A DNA stretch of 64,000 nucleotides from Pelomonas asaccharophilus_A (GCF_031458115.1 NZ_JAVDXV010000009.1:124001-188000); one strand, 5' to 3'. Shown: positions 1 through 8,692, counted from the first letter of the stretch. Numbers and translations: made by a program. The notes: a model not told the origin generated them from the sequence alone.

Positions 1-278
1 GCGTCCAGGATGGCCACGACGTTGGGGTGGTGCAGCCGCCCGGCCAGCGCGGCCTCGGCGCTGAAGAAGCGGTTGCTGAAATCGCTGGACGGCGCATCGG
101 CCGGCGGCGCCCAGGCGCGCATGCGCTTGATGGCCACCTCGCGCCCATCGCCCTGATCCTGGAATGGATCGCGCGCCAGGAACACATCGCTGGTGGCGCC
201 CTCGCCCAGGCGCTTGAGCACCTGGTAGCGGCCGATGTGGGTGGGCAGGTCGTCTGCGGGGGCGGTCACGCGGGGCAT
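1..278 (-). CDS. Serine/threonine protein kinase, N-terminal part only
   Basis: The first about 92 residues of a Hanks-type protein kinase are visible; the rest lies beyond the left edge. A short leader is followed by the glycine-rich loop (GRYQVLKRLGEGATSDVF), the ATP-anchoring lysine in VAIK, a glutamate-bearing helix (SAEAALAGRLHHPNVV) and the start of the next strand. By family this is a cytoplasmic or membrane-anchored kinase that phosphorylates Ser/Thr on partner proteins; substrates cannot be inferred. The start codon ATG is at 276-278, and its complement overlaps a possible ATG of the divergent VOC gene. Confidence 0.85.
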   Translation of the reverse strand, partial: MPRVTAPADDLPTHIGRYQVLKRLGEGATSDVFLARDPFQDQGDGREVAIKRMRAWAPPADAPSSDFSNRFFSAEAALAGRLHHPNVVAILD

Positions 279-309
279 GATACGGGCCGCTTCCGTGGAG
301 ACCTGTCCC

Positions 310-705
310 TTGTTCTCACACATCTACATCGGCACGCGTGACTTTGATCGCGCCCTCGCCTTCTACCGGCCGCTGCTGGCCTTGCTGGGCGTCGCCGAGC
401 GTTTCTGCGAGCCGCAGCGCCCCTGGGCCGGCTGGCAGAGCAGCCCCGAACCGCGCCCGCTGCTGCTGCTGGGAATACCGTTCGAAGGCCAGCACGAGCC
501 CGGCAACGGCCAGATGGTGGCGCTGCTGGCGGCCAGCCGCGCGCAGGTGGACGAAGCCCACCGCCTGGCCCTGAGCCTGGGCGGCCGCTGCGAGGGGCCG
601 CCGGGCCTGCGCCCCGAGTACCACGCAAACTATTACGGCGCGTATTTCCGCGACACGGAGGGCAACAAGCTCTGCGTCGCCTGTCACGAAGCGACGGCCG
701 GCTGA
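310..705 (+). CDS. VOC (glyoxalase/bleomycin-resistance fold) family protein
   Basis: A single-domain protein of 131 residues. The N-terminus FSHIYIGTRDFDRALAFYRP and the C-terminal FRDTEGNKLCV, with its metal-ligand-like region, are typical of vicinal-oxygen-chelate proteins close to the glyoxalase family. Substrate unknown. I chose the TTG at 310 because a GGAG sequence lies 9 nt upstream and homologues start with FSHIYIG directly. An in-frame ATG at 277 would add 11 residues and would overlap the divergent kinase start codon. The gene stands alone, 54 nt before argS. Confidence 0.8.
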   Translation: MFSHIYIGTRDFDRALAFYRPLLALLGVAERFCEPQRPWAGWQSSPEPRPLLLLGIPFEGQHEPGNGQMVALLAASRAQVDEAHRLALSLGGRCEGPPGLRPEYHANYYGAYFRDTEGNKLCVACHEATAG

Positions 706-759
706 GTCGGCGCGCCCAGCGGCCCGTGCGTTGAAGGCGGGCCTCCTAAAATCCCGCCC

Positions 760-2481
760 ATGATCCAAGCCAAGCAGGCGCTGCTCGCCGCACTCGCCGA
801 CTCTCTGCAAGAAATCGCCCCCGGCTCCAACGCGCCGGCGGCCTTCGAATCCCCCAAGCAGGCCGCCCATGGCGACTTCGCCTGCACGGCCGCCATGCAG
901 CTGGCCAAGCCGTTGAAGGCCAACCCGCGAGAACTGGCCACGCGCCTGATCGCCGCGCTGGAGGCCAAGCCGGCCTTCCAGCAATGGGTGCAGTCGCTGG
1001 AGATCGCCGGCCCCGGCTTCATCAACATCCGCCTGAAGCCGGCCGCCAAGCAGGCGGTCGTGGCTGAGGTGCTGGCCGCCGCCGCCCAGTTTGGCCACCG
1101 TGCCGCCACTGGCCAGCACGTCATGGTGGAGTTCGTGTCCGCCAATCCCACCGGCCCGCTGCATGTGGGCCATGCCCGCCAGGCGGCCCTGGGCGACGCG
1201 TTGTGCTCGCTGTTCAAGACCCAGGGCCACGACGTGACCCGGGAGTTCTATTACAACGACGCCGGCGTGCAGATCGCCACGCTGGCCAACTCCACGCAGA
1301 TGCGGCTGAAGGGCTTCAAGCCCGGCGACGCCGAATGGCCGGAGGCCGCCTACAACGGCGACTACATCCAGGACATCGCCGACGCCTTCCTGCGCCAGGA
1401 GACCGTCAAGGCCGACGACCGCGAATTCAGCGCGTCGGGCGACGTCAACGACCTGGACGGCATCCGCCAGTTCGCCGTGGCCTACCTGCGCCACGAGCAG
1501 GACCTGGACCTGCAGGCCTTCGGCCTGAAGTTCGACAGCTACTTCCTGGAGTCCAGCGTCTATGCGGGCGGCCAGCTGGAGAAGACCGTCGAGCGTCTGG
1601 TCGCCAGCGGCAAGACCTACGAGGAAGGCGGCGCGCTGTGGCTGCGCACCACCGACTTCGGCGACGACAAAGACCGCGTCATGCGCAAGAAGGAAGGTGG
1701 CTACACCTACTTCGTGCCCGACGTGGCCTATCACATCAACAAGTTCGAGCGCGGCTACACGCAGTGCATCAACATCCAGGGCACGGACCACCACGGCACC
1801 ATCGCCCGCGTGCGCGCCGGCCTGCAGGCCGTCGGCCTCGGCATCCCGCAGGGCTTCCCGGACTACGTGCTGCACAAGATGGTCACGGTGATGAAGGGCG
1901 GCGAGGAGGTCAAGATCTCCAAGCGCGCCGGGTCCTACGTGACGCTGCGCGACCTGGTGGACTGGACCAGCCGCGACGCGGTGCGCTTCTTCCTCATCAG
2001 CCGCAAGGCCGACACCGAGTTCGTGTTCGACATCGACCTGGCGCTGAAGGCCAATGACGAGAACCCGGTGTTCTATGTGCAGTACGCGCATGCGCGCATC
2101 TGTTCCGTCATCCGCAAATGGGCGGCCGACATGGGCGGCGATGTGGCCACCATCGCCGGCGCCGACCTCAGTCTGCTGACCGCACCGACCGAGGAGGCCC
2201 TGATGCTCAAGCTCGCCGCCTACCCCGACATGCTGAGCGGTGCGGCCGCCGGCCTCGCGCCGCACGACATCGCCTTCTACGCGCGCGACCTGGCCGGCGC
2301 CTACCACTCCTATTACGCTGCCGAGCGCGTGATGGACCAGGCGCCCGAGCTGAGCCGCGCCCGCGTGGCCCTGCTGGCCGCCACCCGCCAGGTGCTGGCC
2401 AATGCGCTGGCCGTGCTGGGCGTCAGCGCCCCTGAACAGATGAGCCGCGACGCGGCTCAGGACCAACCGGAGACCGAATGA
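760..2481 (+). CDS. argS: Arginyl-tRNA synthetase
   Basis: Class I aminoacyl-tRNA synthetase charging tRNA-Arg with arginine in the cytoplasm. At 573 residues the length is normal. The N-terminal additional domain is followed by the HIGH-type motif HVGH at residues 135-138 (SANPTGPLHVGHARQAALGD) and a KMSK-like loop KISKRAG. The C-terminal part is the DALR-type anticodon-binding region (NPVFYVQYAHARICSV). The stop overlaps the next gene's ATG by 4 nt (ATGA), so argS and the SPOR protein are probably co-transcribed, an order common in Burkholderiales. Confidence 0.98.
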   Translation: MIQAKQALLAALADSLQEIAPGSNAPAAFESPKQAAHGDFACTAAMQLAKPLKANPRELATRLIAALEAKPAFQQWVQSLEIAGPGFINIRLKPAAKQAVVAEVLAAAAQFGHRAATGQHVMVEFVSANPTGPLHVGHARQAALGDALCSLFKTQGHDVTREFYYNDAGVQIATLANSTQMRLKGFKPGDAEWPEAAYNGDYIQDIADAFLRQETVKADDREFSASGDVNDLDGIRQFAVAYLRHEQDLDLQAFGLKFDSYFLESSVYAGGQLEKTVERLVASGKTYEEGGALWLRTTDFGDDKDRVMRKKEGGYTYFVPDVAYHINKFERGYTQCINIQGTDHHGTIARVRAGLQAVGLGIPQGFPDYVLHKMVTVMKGGEEVKISKRAGSYVTLRDLVDWTSRDAVRFFLISRKADTEFVFDIDLALKANDENPVFYVQYAHARICSVIRKWAADMGGDVATIAGADLSLLTAPTEEALMLKLAAYPDMLSGAAAGLAPHDIAFYARDLAGAYHSYYAAERVMDQAPELSRARVALLAATRQVLANALAVLGVSAPEQMSRDAAQDQPETE

Positions 2482-3128
2482 GTTCTGCATCCAAGCCTGC
2501 CGGCCAGAAGAACCAGAAGGGCGGCTTCGTCCTCGGCATGATCGTGGGCCTGCTGCTGGGCCTGGCCATCGCGCTGGCCGTGGCGCTGTACATCACCAAG
2601 GTGCCCATCCCGTTCGTGAACAAGGTGCCGCAGCGCACCGCCGAGCAGGACGCCGCGGAGGCCGAGCGCAACCGGAACTGGGACCCGAACGCGCCGCTGG
2701 CTGGCAAGGCCGGGCGCAGCGCCAGCGGCGTCGTCGCCGCGCCCGCGCTGACCACGCTGCCTCCGGCCACCAGCGCCAGCGCCGCCGTCGCGGCTGCCAG
2801 CGCTGCGGCGACCGGTGCGCTGCCCGCGGCAGCCAAGCCCGCCGCCAAGGCGTCGGCGCCCGCCAGCGCGCCCGTGGCGGCCGGCGCGGACGCCTATGTC
2901 TACTTCGTGCAGGCCGGCGCCTACACCCGCCCCGAGGATGCCGAGGCCCAGAAGGCCAAGCTGGCCATCCAGGGCTTCACGGGCAAGGTCATGGAGCGCG
3001 AGCAGGCCGGCCGCACCGTCTACCGCGTGCGCCTGGGCCCGGTGGACACGCGCGACGAGGCCGAAGGCCTGCAGCGCAAGGTTGAGGGAGCAGGCTTTGA
3101 GGCCAATCTCGTTCGTGTACAACGCTGA
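2478..3128 (+). CDS. SPOR-domain cell division protein, FtsN-like
   Basis: A 216-residue bitopic inner-membrane protein. A short cytoplasmic tail rich in Lys/Gln precedes one transmembrane helix (residues about 15-38, GMIVGLLLGLAIALAVALYI). A low-complexity Ala/Pro/Ser periplasmic linker follows, then a C-terminal SPOR domain (about 135-216, YFVQAGAYTRPEDAEAQKAK). SPOR domains bind denuded septal peptidoglycan, so a role at the division site like FtsN is the most likely reading. The gene sits between argS and dsbA, a conserved Burkholderiales order. Topology is seen in the sequence; the divisome role is inferred from the family. Confidence 0.88.
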   Translation: MSSASKPAGQKNQKGGFVLGMIVGLLLGLAIALAVALYITKVPIPFVNKVPQRTAEQDAAEAERNRNWDPNAPLAGKAGRSASGVVAAPALTTLPPATSASAAVAAASAAATGALPAAAKPAAKASAPASAPVAAGADAYVYFVQAGAYTRPEDAEAQKAKLAIQGFTGKVMEREQAGRTVYRVRLGPVDTRDEAEGLQRKVEGAGFEANLVRVQR

Positions 3129-3159
3129 AAACAGCATCCATTGAAGGAAGCCTGACGCC

Positions 3160-3822
3160 ATGAAGCGCCGCGATTTTTCTGCCCTGCTCGCCGCCACCCC
3201 GCTGGCCGGCGCCGCTCCCGCCGCCCTCGCCCAGGGTGGCCCCGTCGAGGGCCGCCACTACAAGGCCCTGTCCAAGCCGCTGTCCTCGCAGCCCGGCAAG
3301 ATCGAGGTGGTCGAGTTCTTCTGGTACGGCTGCCCGCACTGCTACGCCTTCGAGGACAGCATCGAGGCCTGGGCCCGGCAGCTGCCGGCCGACGTCGCTT
3401 TCCGCAAGGTGCACGTGGCCTTCCGCGCCAACGTCAAGATCCACCAGCGCATGTTCTACACGCTGGAAGCCCTGGGCAAGGAGGCGGTCGCCCGCCCCGC
3501 CATCTTCAAGGCCATGCACCAGCAAGGCCTGGCGCTGGACGACGCCAAGAGCCAGGCCAAGTTCCTGAGCAATCTCGGCATCGATCCCGCCAAGTACCAG
3601 GACGCCTACAACTCCTTCGGCGTGCAGACCAAGTGCACGCAGGCCGAGAAGCTGTCCGAGGCCTACAACATCGACGGCGTGCCCAGCATCGGCATCGGCG
3701 GCCGCTTCCTGACGTCGCCCAGCGTCTCGGCCGGCGGCCAGCCGCTGCCCGAGCACGAGCTGCACAGCCGCGCGCTGCAGGTCAGCAACTTCCTGATCCA
3801 GCGCGTGCGCGGCAAGGCCTGA
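3160..3822 (+). CDS. dsbA: Thiol:disulfide interchange protein DsbA
   Basis: Periplasmic dithiol oxidase of 220 residues that introduces disulfides into exported proteins; normally reoxidised by DsbB. After a signal peptide ending at ALAQ the mature protein has the thioredoxin-fold start KIEVVEFFWYGCPHCYAFE, with the active-site CPHC motif, a helical insertion and the cis-Pro loop (GVPSIGIGG). The signal peptide begins MKRRDF, a twin-arginine-like start. AAGGAAG precedes the ATG. Its stop overlaps the ATG of a second dsbA-like gene by one base. Confidence 0.95.
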   Translation: MKRRDFSALLAATPLAGAAPAALAQGGPVEGRHYKALSKPLSSQPGKIEVVEFFWYGCPHCYAFEDSIEAWARQLPADVAFRKVHVAFRANVKIHQRMFYTLEALGKEAVARPAIFKAMHQQGLALDDAKSQAKFLSNLGIDPAKYQDAYNSFGVQTKCTQAEKLSEAYNIDGVPSIGIGGRFLTSPSVSAGGQPLPEHELHSRALQVSNFLIQRVRGKA

Positions 3823-4478
3823 TGATGAAACGACGCGATGCGGCCGCCGCGCTGGCCGCCGCCGGGCTGGCGCCCGCCGCCTTCGCGCAAGGCGGCCCGG
3901 TCGAAGGGCGCCACTACGTGCGCCTGGGCCAGCCGCTGCCGACGCCGCCGGGCAAGATCGAGGTGGTCGAGTTCTTCTTCTACCGCTGCCCGCACTGCTT
4001 CGCGTTCGACCCGCTGCTGGAGTCGTGGGTGCACCAGCTGCCGGCCGATGTCAGCTTCCGCCGCGTACCCGTGGGCCAGCAGGCGCTGCTGAAGCTGCAC
4101 CAGCGCATGTTCTACGCGCTGGAAGCGATGGGCGCGCTGACGCCGGCCGTGCACACGGGCATCTTCCAGGCGTTCCACCGCCAGGGCGTGGACGCGAACG
4201 ATGAGGCCGCCGTGACCGCGCTGGTGGGCCGCCTGGGCGTGGACACCGCCAAGTTCAAGCAGGCCTTCTCGTCCTTTGGCGTGCAAGGCAAGGTCGCGCA
4301 AGGCCAGAAGCTGGCCGAGCTGGCCGGCGCCGACTCCGTGCCGGCGCTGATGATCGGCGGCCGCTGGCGCACCGCCGTGGGCATGGGCGCCAACCCCGGC
4401 CAGAGCGAAGCCGCCCAGGGGCAGTTGACGCTGGCCGTCGCGGATTTCCTGATCAAGTTGTCGCGCGGGAAAGGCTGA
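3822..4478 (+). CDS. Second DsbA-family thiol:disulfide oxidoreductase (tandem duplicate)
   Basis: A 218-residue paralogue of the gene just upstream. Both share the stretches GGPVEGRHY, KIEVVEFF and RCPHCFAF / GCPHCYAF, and the same helical insertion, but they diverge towards the C-terminus (PALMIGGRWRTA replaces the longer end). The CPHC active site is intact, and the cis-Pro is kept in SVPALMIGG. The start is the first of two consecutive ATG codons at 3822 and 3825, the first overlapping the upstream TGA as TGATG. It probably arose by tandem duplication. A specialised substrate range is possible but not shown. Confidence 0.92.
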   Translation: MMKRRDAAAALAAAGLAPAAFAQGGPVEGRHYVRLGQPLPTPPGKIEVVEFFFYRCPHCFAFDPLLESWVHQLPADVSFRRVPVGQQALLKLHQRMFYALEAMGALTPAVHTGIFQAFHRQGVDANDEAAVTALVGRLGVDTAKFKQAFSSFGVQGKVAQGQKLAELAGADSVPALMIGGRWRTAVGMGANPGQSEAAQGQLTLAVADFLIKLSRGKG

Positions 4479-4523
4479 GGACGGCGGCAGGCCCATAGAA
4501 TGGCCTGCAACTTCCGTGCCGCC

Positions 4524-5129
4524 ATGTCCAAGCGACTGCCCCTCCTGATCGCCCTTGCCCTTGCCGCCGGCCCCGCGCTGGCGGAAAAGGGCGACCGCCT
4601 CAAGCCCATGGTGTTGACCGCCGAGAAGCAGGGCGAGGTCGACGGCGTGAACCAGCGCACCGAGCTGCAGGGCAACGTCGTCATCACGCAGGGCAGCCTG
4701 GTGCTGCGCGCCGAGAAGGTGGACGTGCGCGAGACCCGCGACGGCTACCACCAGGCCTACGCCAACGGCAAGACCGGCCAGCCGGTCAGCTTCCGCCAGG
4801 CGCGCGACCTGCCCGGCGAGGCCATCGACGGCGTGGCCGACCAGCTCGAATACGACACCAAGTCCGAGACCGTGCGCTTCCTGGGCAACGCGCGCGTGCG
4901 GCTGACGCGGGGCTCGGCCGTGGTGGACGAGGTGACCGGCGCCGTCATCACCTATGACAGTCGCGCCGAGAAGTTCACGGTGGAGGGCGGCAGCGCCTCC
5001 TCCAACCCCGGCGGGCGCGTGCGCATGATCCGCATGCCGCCGCCCCAGCCCGAGGCCGCGCCCGCGGCGTCTTCGCCGCTGCCGCTGCAGCCGTCCACGA
5101 CCCTCACCGCTCCGCCCAAGACCCCATGA
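4524..5129 (+). CDS. lptA: Lipopolysaccharide transport periplasmic protein LptA
   Basis: Periplasmic bridge protein that hands lipopolysaccharide from the inner-membrane LptBFGC complex to the outer-membrane LptDE complex. It has 201 residues with a signal peptide (SKRLPLLIALALAAGPALA). The OstA/LptA jelly-roll core follows (VDGVNQRTELQGNVVITQGSL ... LEYDTKSETVRFLGNARVRL), then a Pro/Ala-rich tail. ATG 4524 was chosen because it gives a clean signal peptide; an ATG at 4500 would add eight residues. The stop overlaps lptB by 4 nt. The usual upstream partner lptC is not here. Confidence 0.95.
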   Translation: MSKRLPLLIALALAAGPALAEKGDRLKPMVLTAEKQGEVDGVNQRTELQGNVVITQGSLVLRAEKVDVRETRDGYHQAYANGKTGQPVSFRQARDLPGEAIDGVADQLEYDTKSETVRFLGNARVRLTRGSAVVDEVTGAVITYDSRAEKFTVEGGSASSNPGGRVRMIRMPPPQPEAAPAASSPLPLQPSTTLTAPPKTP

Positions 5130-5887
5130 CGGATCAGCCCTCCTGCGGCAGCCGGCTCGAAGCGGAGAGCCTGGCCAAGAGTTATGGCGTGCGCAAGGTC
5201 GTCAAGGACGTCCATGTGCGCGTGGACTGCGGCGAGGTGGTGGGCCTGCTGGGCCCCAACGGCGCCGGCAAGACGACCAGCTTCTACATGATCGTGGGCC
5301 TGGTGCGCTCGGATGCCGGCGTCATCCGCATCGACGGCGCCGAGGTGCAGCGCCTGCCCATCCACGCCCGCGCGCGGCTGGGCCTGTCCTACCTGCCGCA
5401 GGAAGCCTCCATCTTCCGCAAGCTGACGGTGGAGCAGAACATCCGCGCGGTGCTGGAGTTGCAGCAGGACGAGCGCGGCAAGAGCCTGTCCCGCGCGCGC
5501 ATCGACGAGCTGCTGAACGGCCTGTTGCACGACCTGTCCATCGACGGCCTGCGCGACAGCCCGGCGCCGGCGCTGTCCGGCGGCGAACGCCGCCGCGTGG
5601 AGATCGCCCGGGCGCTGGCCACGCAGCCGCGCTTCATCCTGCTGGACGAACCCTTTGCCGGCGTGGACCCGATCGCGGTGCTGGAGATCCAGCGCATCAT
5701 CGGCTTCCTGAAAGCGCGCGGCATCGGCGTGCTGATCACGGACCACAACGTGCGCGAGACGCTGGGCATCTGCGACCGCGCCTACATCATCAGCGAGGGG
5801 GCCGTGCTGGCCGAAGGCACGCCCGACGAGATCGTGGCCAATGCCGACGTGCGCAAGGTCTACCTCGGCGAAAACTTCCGGATGTAG
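5126..5887 (+). CDS. lptB: LPS export ABC transporter ATP-binding protein LptB
   Basis: Cytoplasmic ATPase that powers lipopolysaccharide extraction from the inner membrane together with LptF and LptG (not in this window). It has 253 residues with a complete ABC core: Walker A GPNGAGKTT, a Q-loop (YLPQEASIFRKLTVEQN), signature LSGGERRR, Walker B RFILLDEPFAGVDP and the switch histidine in ITDHN. Translationally coupled to lptA through an ATGA overlap and followed after 2 nt by rpoN. Confidence 0.97.
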   Translation: MTDQPSCGSRLEAESLAKSYGVRKVVKDVHVRVDCGEVVGLLGPNGAGKTTSFYMIVGLVRSDAGVIRIDGAEVQRLPIHARARLGLSYLPQEASIFRKLTVEQNIRAVLELQQDERGKSLSRARIDELLNGLLHDLSIDGLRDSPAPALSGGERRRVEIARALATQPRFILLDEPFAGVDPIAVLEIQRIIGFLKARGIGVLITDHNVRETLGICDRAYIISEGAVLAEGTPDEIVANADVRKVYLGENFRM

Positions 5888-5889
5888 CG

Positions 5890-7383
5890 GTGAAACAGAC
5901 GCTTCAGGTCCGCCTCAGTCAGCATCTCGCGCTGACGCCCCAGCTGCAGCAATCCATCCGGCTGCTGCAGTTGTCGACGCTGGAGCTGCATCAGGAAGTC
6001 GAGCAGATGCTGGCCAGCAACCCGTTGCTGGAGACCGAAGAGGAATTCAGCGTCAGCACGCCCGAGCTGGCCGCGAACGCGCCGGCCGAGACGGCGGCTG
6101 ACAGCGGTGGCGAAGTGGGCGAAGGCGGCGAAGCCCCCGAGCTGAGCGCCGAGGATTTCGGCGGCACCGAGCGCGAGGACTGGGAGAACGGCACCGAGGG
6201 CGACGACTTCGACGGCATCCGCGAGCTGCCCAGCAGCAGCCCCGGCAGTGGCAGCGACGACGACGGCGAACGCGAGAGCCAGGAGTCGGCCGAACTGACG
6301 CTGGCCCAGCATCTGGGGCAGCAGCTGGCCGGCCACCACCTGTCGGCCGAGGACCGTGCCGTGATGCACGTGCTGATCGAGTCGCTGAACGAGGACGGCT
6401 ACCTCGAGGACCCGCTGGAGGAGATCGCCGCGGCCTTCACCGACGACGCCGAGGAACTCGAGGAGCTGCTGGACCGGCTGCGCATCGCGCTGAAGCTGCT
6501 GCAGAGCCTGGAGCCCGCCGGCATCGCCGCGCGCGACCTGTCCGAATGTCTGGTGCTGCAGCTGCGCACGCTGGCCAAGAGCCCCGAGCAGGTCATCGCC
6601 ATCCTGATCTGCAAGAGTCATCTGGAGCTGCTGGCGCGGCGCGACATGCGCCGCCTGATGGCCGAGACCGGCGCCGACGAGACCTTGCTGCGCGAAGCGC
6701 AGCTGCTGATCACGAAGCTGGAACCCAAGCCCGGCCGCCGCTTCGCGCAAGGCGCCGCCGCGGCCATCGTGCCCGACGTCATCGTGCGCAAGAGCGGCCG
6801 CGAATTCCGCGTGATGCTGAACCCCGAGGTGGCGCCCAAGCTGCGCATCAACGAGCTGTACGCGAATGCGCTGCGCGCCACGCGTGGCGGCATCAGCAAC
6901 TCGCCACTGGGCGGGCAACTGCAGGAGGCGCGCTGGTTCATCAAGAACATCCAGCAGCGTTTCGACACCATCCTGCGCGTCAGCCAGGCCATCGTCGAGC
7001 GCCAGCGGGGCTTCTTCACGCACGGCGAGCTGGCGATGAAGCCGCTGGTGCTGCGCGAGATCGCCGACGAGCTGGGGCTGCACGAATCCACCATCTCGCG
7101 TGTGACGACGGCCAAGTACATGGCGACGAGCTGGGGCACCTTCGAGCTGAAGTACTTCTTCGGTTCGGGCCTGAGCACGGAAGCCGGCGGCGAGGCATCC
7201 AGCACGGCGGTGCGCGCGCTCATCAAGCAGTTCGTCGCCGCCGAGGACACCAAGAAGCCGCTGTCCGACAGCGCGCTGGCCGCCATGCTGGAGGAGCAAG
7301 GCATCCAGTGCGCGCGCCGCACGGTGGCCAAGTACCGCGAAGCGATGAAGATCGCGCCGGCGAATCTGCGCAAGGCGCTGTAG
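5890..7383 (+). CDS. rpoN: RNA polymerase sigma-54 factor
   Basis: Alternative sigma factor directing RNA polymerase to -24/-12 promoters under enhancer-binding activators. It has 497 residues. Glutamine-rich region I comes first (MKQTLQVRLSQHLALTPQLQ), then an acidic region II, the core-binding domain, the helix-turn-helix (ADELGLHESTISRVTTAKYM) and the C-terminal RpoN box (ARRTVAKYRE). It starts at a GTG only 2 nt after lptB, so it is probably in the lptA-lptB transcript. The hpf and PTS genes that often follow rpoN in proteobacteria are absent. Confidence 0.97.
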   Translation: MKQTLQVRLSQHLALTPQLQQSIRLLQLSTLELHQEVEQMLASNPLLETEEEFSVSTPELAANAPAETAADSGGEVGEGGEAPELSAEDFGGTEREDWENGTEGDDFDGIRELPSSSPGSGSDDDGERESQESAELTLAQHLGQQLAGHHLSAEDRAVMHVLIESLNEDGYLEDPLEEIAAAFTDDAEELEELLDRLRIALKLLQSLEPAGIAARDLSECLVLQLRTLAKSPEQVIAILICKSHLELLARRDMRRLMAETGADETLLREAQLLITKLEPKPGRRFAQGAAAAIVPDVIVRKSGREFRVMLNPEVAPKLRINELYANALRATRGGISNSPLGGQLQEARWFIKNIQQRFDTILRVSQAIVERQRGFFTHGELAMKPLVLREIADELGLHESTISRVTTAKYMATSWGTFELKYFFGSGLSTEAGGEASSTAVRALIKQFVAAEDTKKPLSDSALAAMLEEQGIQCARRTVAKYREAMKIAPANLRKAL

Positions 7384-7391
7384 GAATCCAG

Positions 7392-7862
7392 ATGAGCAAG
7401 AAGTTGCTGGCGATAGGACTGGTTCTGGCCTGCGGTGGCGCCACGGCGCAAGACCTGGTCGGCGATGTGAAGGCCTGCCGGCTGAAGGCCGACACGGCAG
7501 CGCGGCTGGCCTGTTACGACGCGATGAAGCTGCCCGGCGGCGAGCCTGCCGCTGCGGCCAAGCCCGTCGCGCCGGCCTCCGACGCGGTCGCGAAGTTCGG
7601 CCAGGAAGCCCTCAAGCCGCCGGCCGGCGCACCACCCGCGCTGAAGCAGGTGGAAAGCCGCATCCGCGGCAAGTTCCTGGGCTGGGGGCCCAACAAGCGC
7701 ATCGAGCTGGAGAACGGCCAGGTCTGGCGCATCGCCGACGACAGCGAGGCGCTGTACGAGCTTCAAGACCCCAAGGTCGTGGTGCACCGCGGCCTGTTCG
7801 GTTCCTACTTCCTGGAGATCGAAGGCGTGCCCTTCCAGGTACGGGTGGTCCGCGCCCGCTAA
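7392..7862 (+). CDS. Small exported protein of unknown function
   Basis: A 156-residue protein beginning 9 nt after rpoN, probably the last gene of that transcript. A signal peptide (SKKLLAIGLVLACGGATAQ) is followed by a two-cysteine motif CRLKADTAARLACYD, an Ala/Pro-rich linker and a compact C-terminal domain (GKFLGWGPNKRIELENGQVWRI) that looks like a small beta-barrel. The ARLACYD motif occurs in several exported proteobacterial proteins, but I cannot assign a function. Its 3' end overlaps the convergent AraC gene by 4 nt. Confidence 0.8.
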   Translation: MSKKLLAIGLVLACGGATAQDLVGDVKACRLKADTAARLACYDAMKLPGGEPAAAAKPVAPASDAVAKFGQEALKPPAGAPPALKQVESRIRGKFLGWGPNKRIELENGQVWRIADDSEALYELQDPKVVVHRGLFGSYFLEIEGVPFQVRVVRAR

Positions 7863-8692
7863 GGCAACAACTCCGCCTTGCGCCACTCCCGTGGCGACTG
7901 CCCCGTGTGCGCGCGGAACGCGCGTGACAGCGCGGCCTCGCCGCCGTAGCCCACGTCCATCGCGATGTGCTTGAGGGCCCGCCCCTCGCGCAGCCCCTTC
8001 TGCGCCAAGCCGATGCGCCAGCGCTGCAGGTAGACACCCGGCGTGCAGCCGACCACGTCGCGGAACGCGTTGGCGAACACCGTGCGCGACATGCCGGCGG
8101 CCGCCGCCAGTTCTTCCAGCGGCCAGTCGCGCTGCGGCGCGTCGTGCAAGGCCACCAGCGCGCCGCGCAGCTTGGGGTGGGACAGGCCGGCCAGCATGCC
8201 CGACGCCACCTGCCCCTGCGACATCAGCTCGCGCAGCACCCAGATCAGCAGCACCTCGAACAGCCGGTCCAGCATCAGCTGGCGGCCGCAATAGCTGGAC
8301 TGCGCCTCGGCGAACAACTGGCCCAGCACCGGCGCACAGCCGGGCACGGACGCCAGCGGCAGGCAGACCCAGGGCGGCAGCGCCGCCGCGATGGGGTGGC
8401 TGGCGCCGCCTTCGAAGGCCATGTGCGCGCACAGGAACTGCGCGCCGCAGCTCGGGTCCGTCACGAAGCGATGCGCCAGCGGGCGCGGGTAGAGCAGCAG
8501 GCTGGGCTCGGTGATGCGCAGCGGCTCGGGTGTGCCGGCGTTGTGCACCTCCACGCCGCCCTCGCGGATCAGGTGCAGCTGGCCGCGCCCCGCCTGGGGC
8601 TCCAGGCTGTTGACGCCGCACAGCAGCCCGGTCTGGAAGGTCTCGGCCCGCACGGCGAAGTGCGTGAACAGCGCGGCAAGTCGGTCGGCCAT
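7859..8692 (-). CDS. AraC-family transcriptional regulator
   Basis: A 277-residue regulator. The N-terminal about 180 residues look like the cupin-type effector domain of the AraC subgroup often found beside oxidoreductase or hydrolase genes. The C-terminal about 100 residues carry two helix-turn-helix motifs (LEELAAAAGMSRTVFANAFRD and AMDVGYGGEAALSRAFRAHTGQSPREWR). ATG 8692 was preferred to an earlier in-frame codon at 8788, which would run through the divergent promoter region. It lies divergent from the DUF4148-like and hydrolase genes and is the obvious candidate to control them; that is inference. Confidence 0.92.
   Translation of the reverse strand: MADRLAALFTHFAVRAETFQTGLLCGVNSLEPQAGRGQLHLIREGGVEVHNAGTPEPLRITEPSLLLYPRPLAHRFVTDPSCGAQFLCAHMAFEGGASHPIAAALPPWVCLPLASVPGCAPVLGQLFAEAQSSYCGRQLMLDRLFEVLLIWVLRELMSQGQVASGMLAGLSHPKLRGALVALHDAPQRDWPLEELAAAAGMSRTVFANAFRDVVGCTPGVYLQRWRIGLAQKGLREGRALKHIAMDVGYGGEAALSRAFRAHTGQSPREWRKAELLP

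Noticed and set aside
316..2490. A 724-codon minus-strand open frame opposite argS
   Set aside because: Antisense to a certain housekeeping gene and without recognisable motifs.
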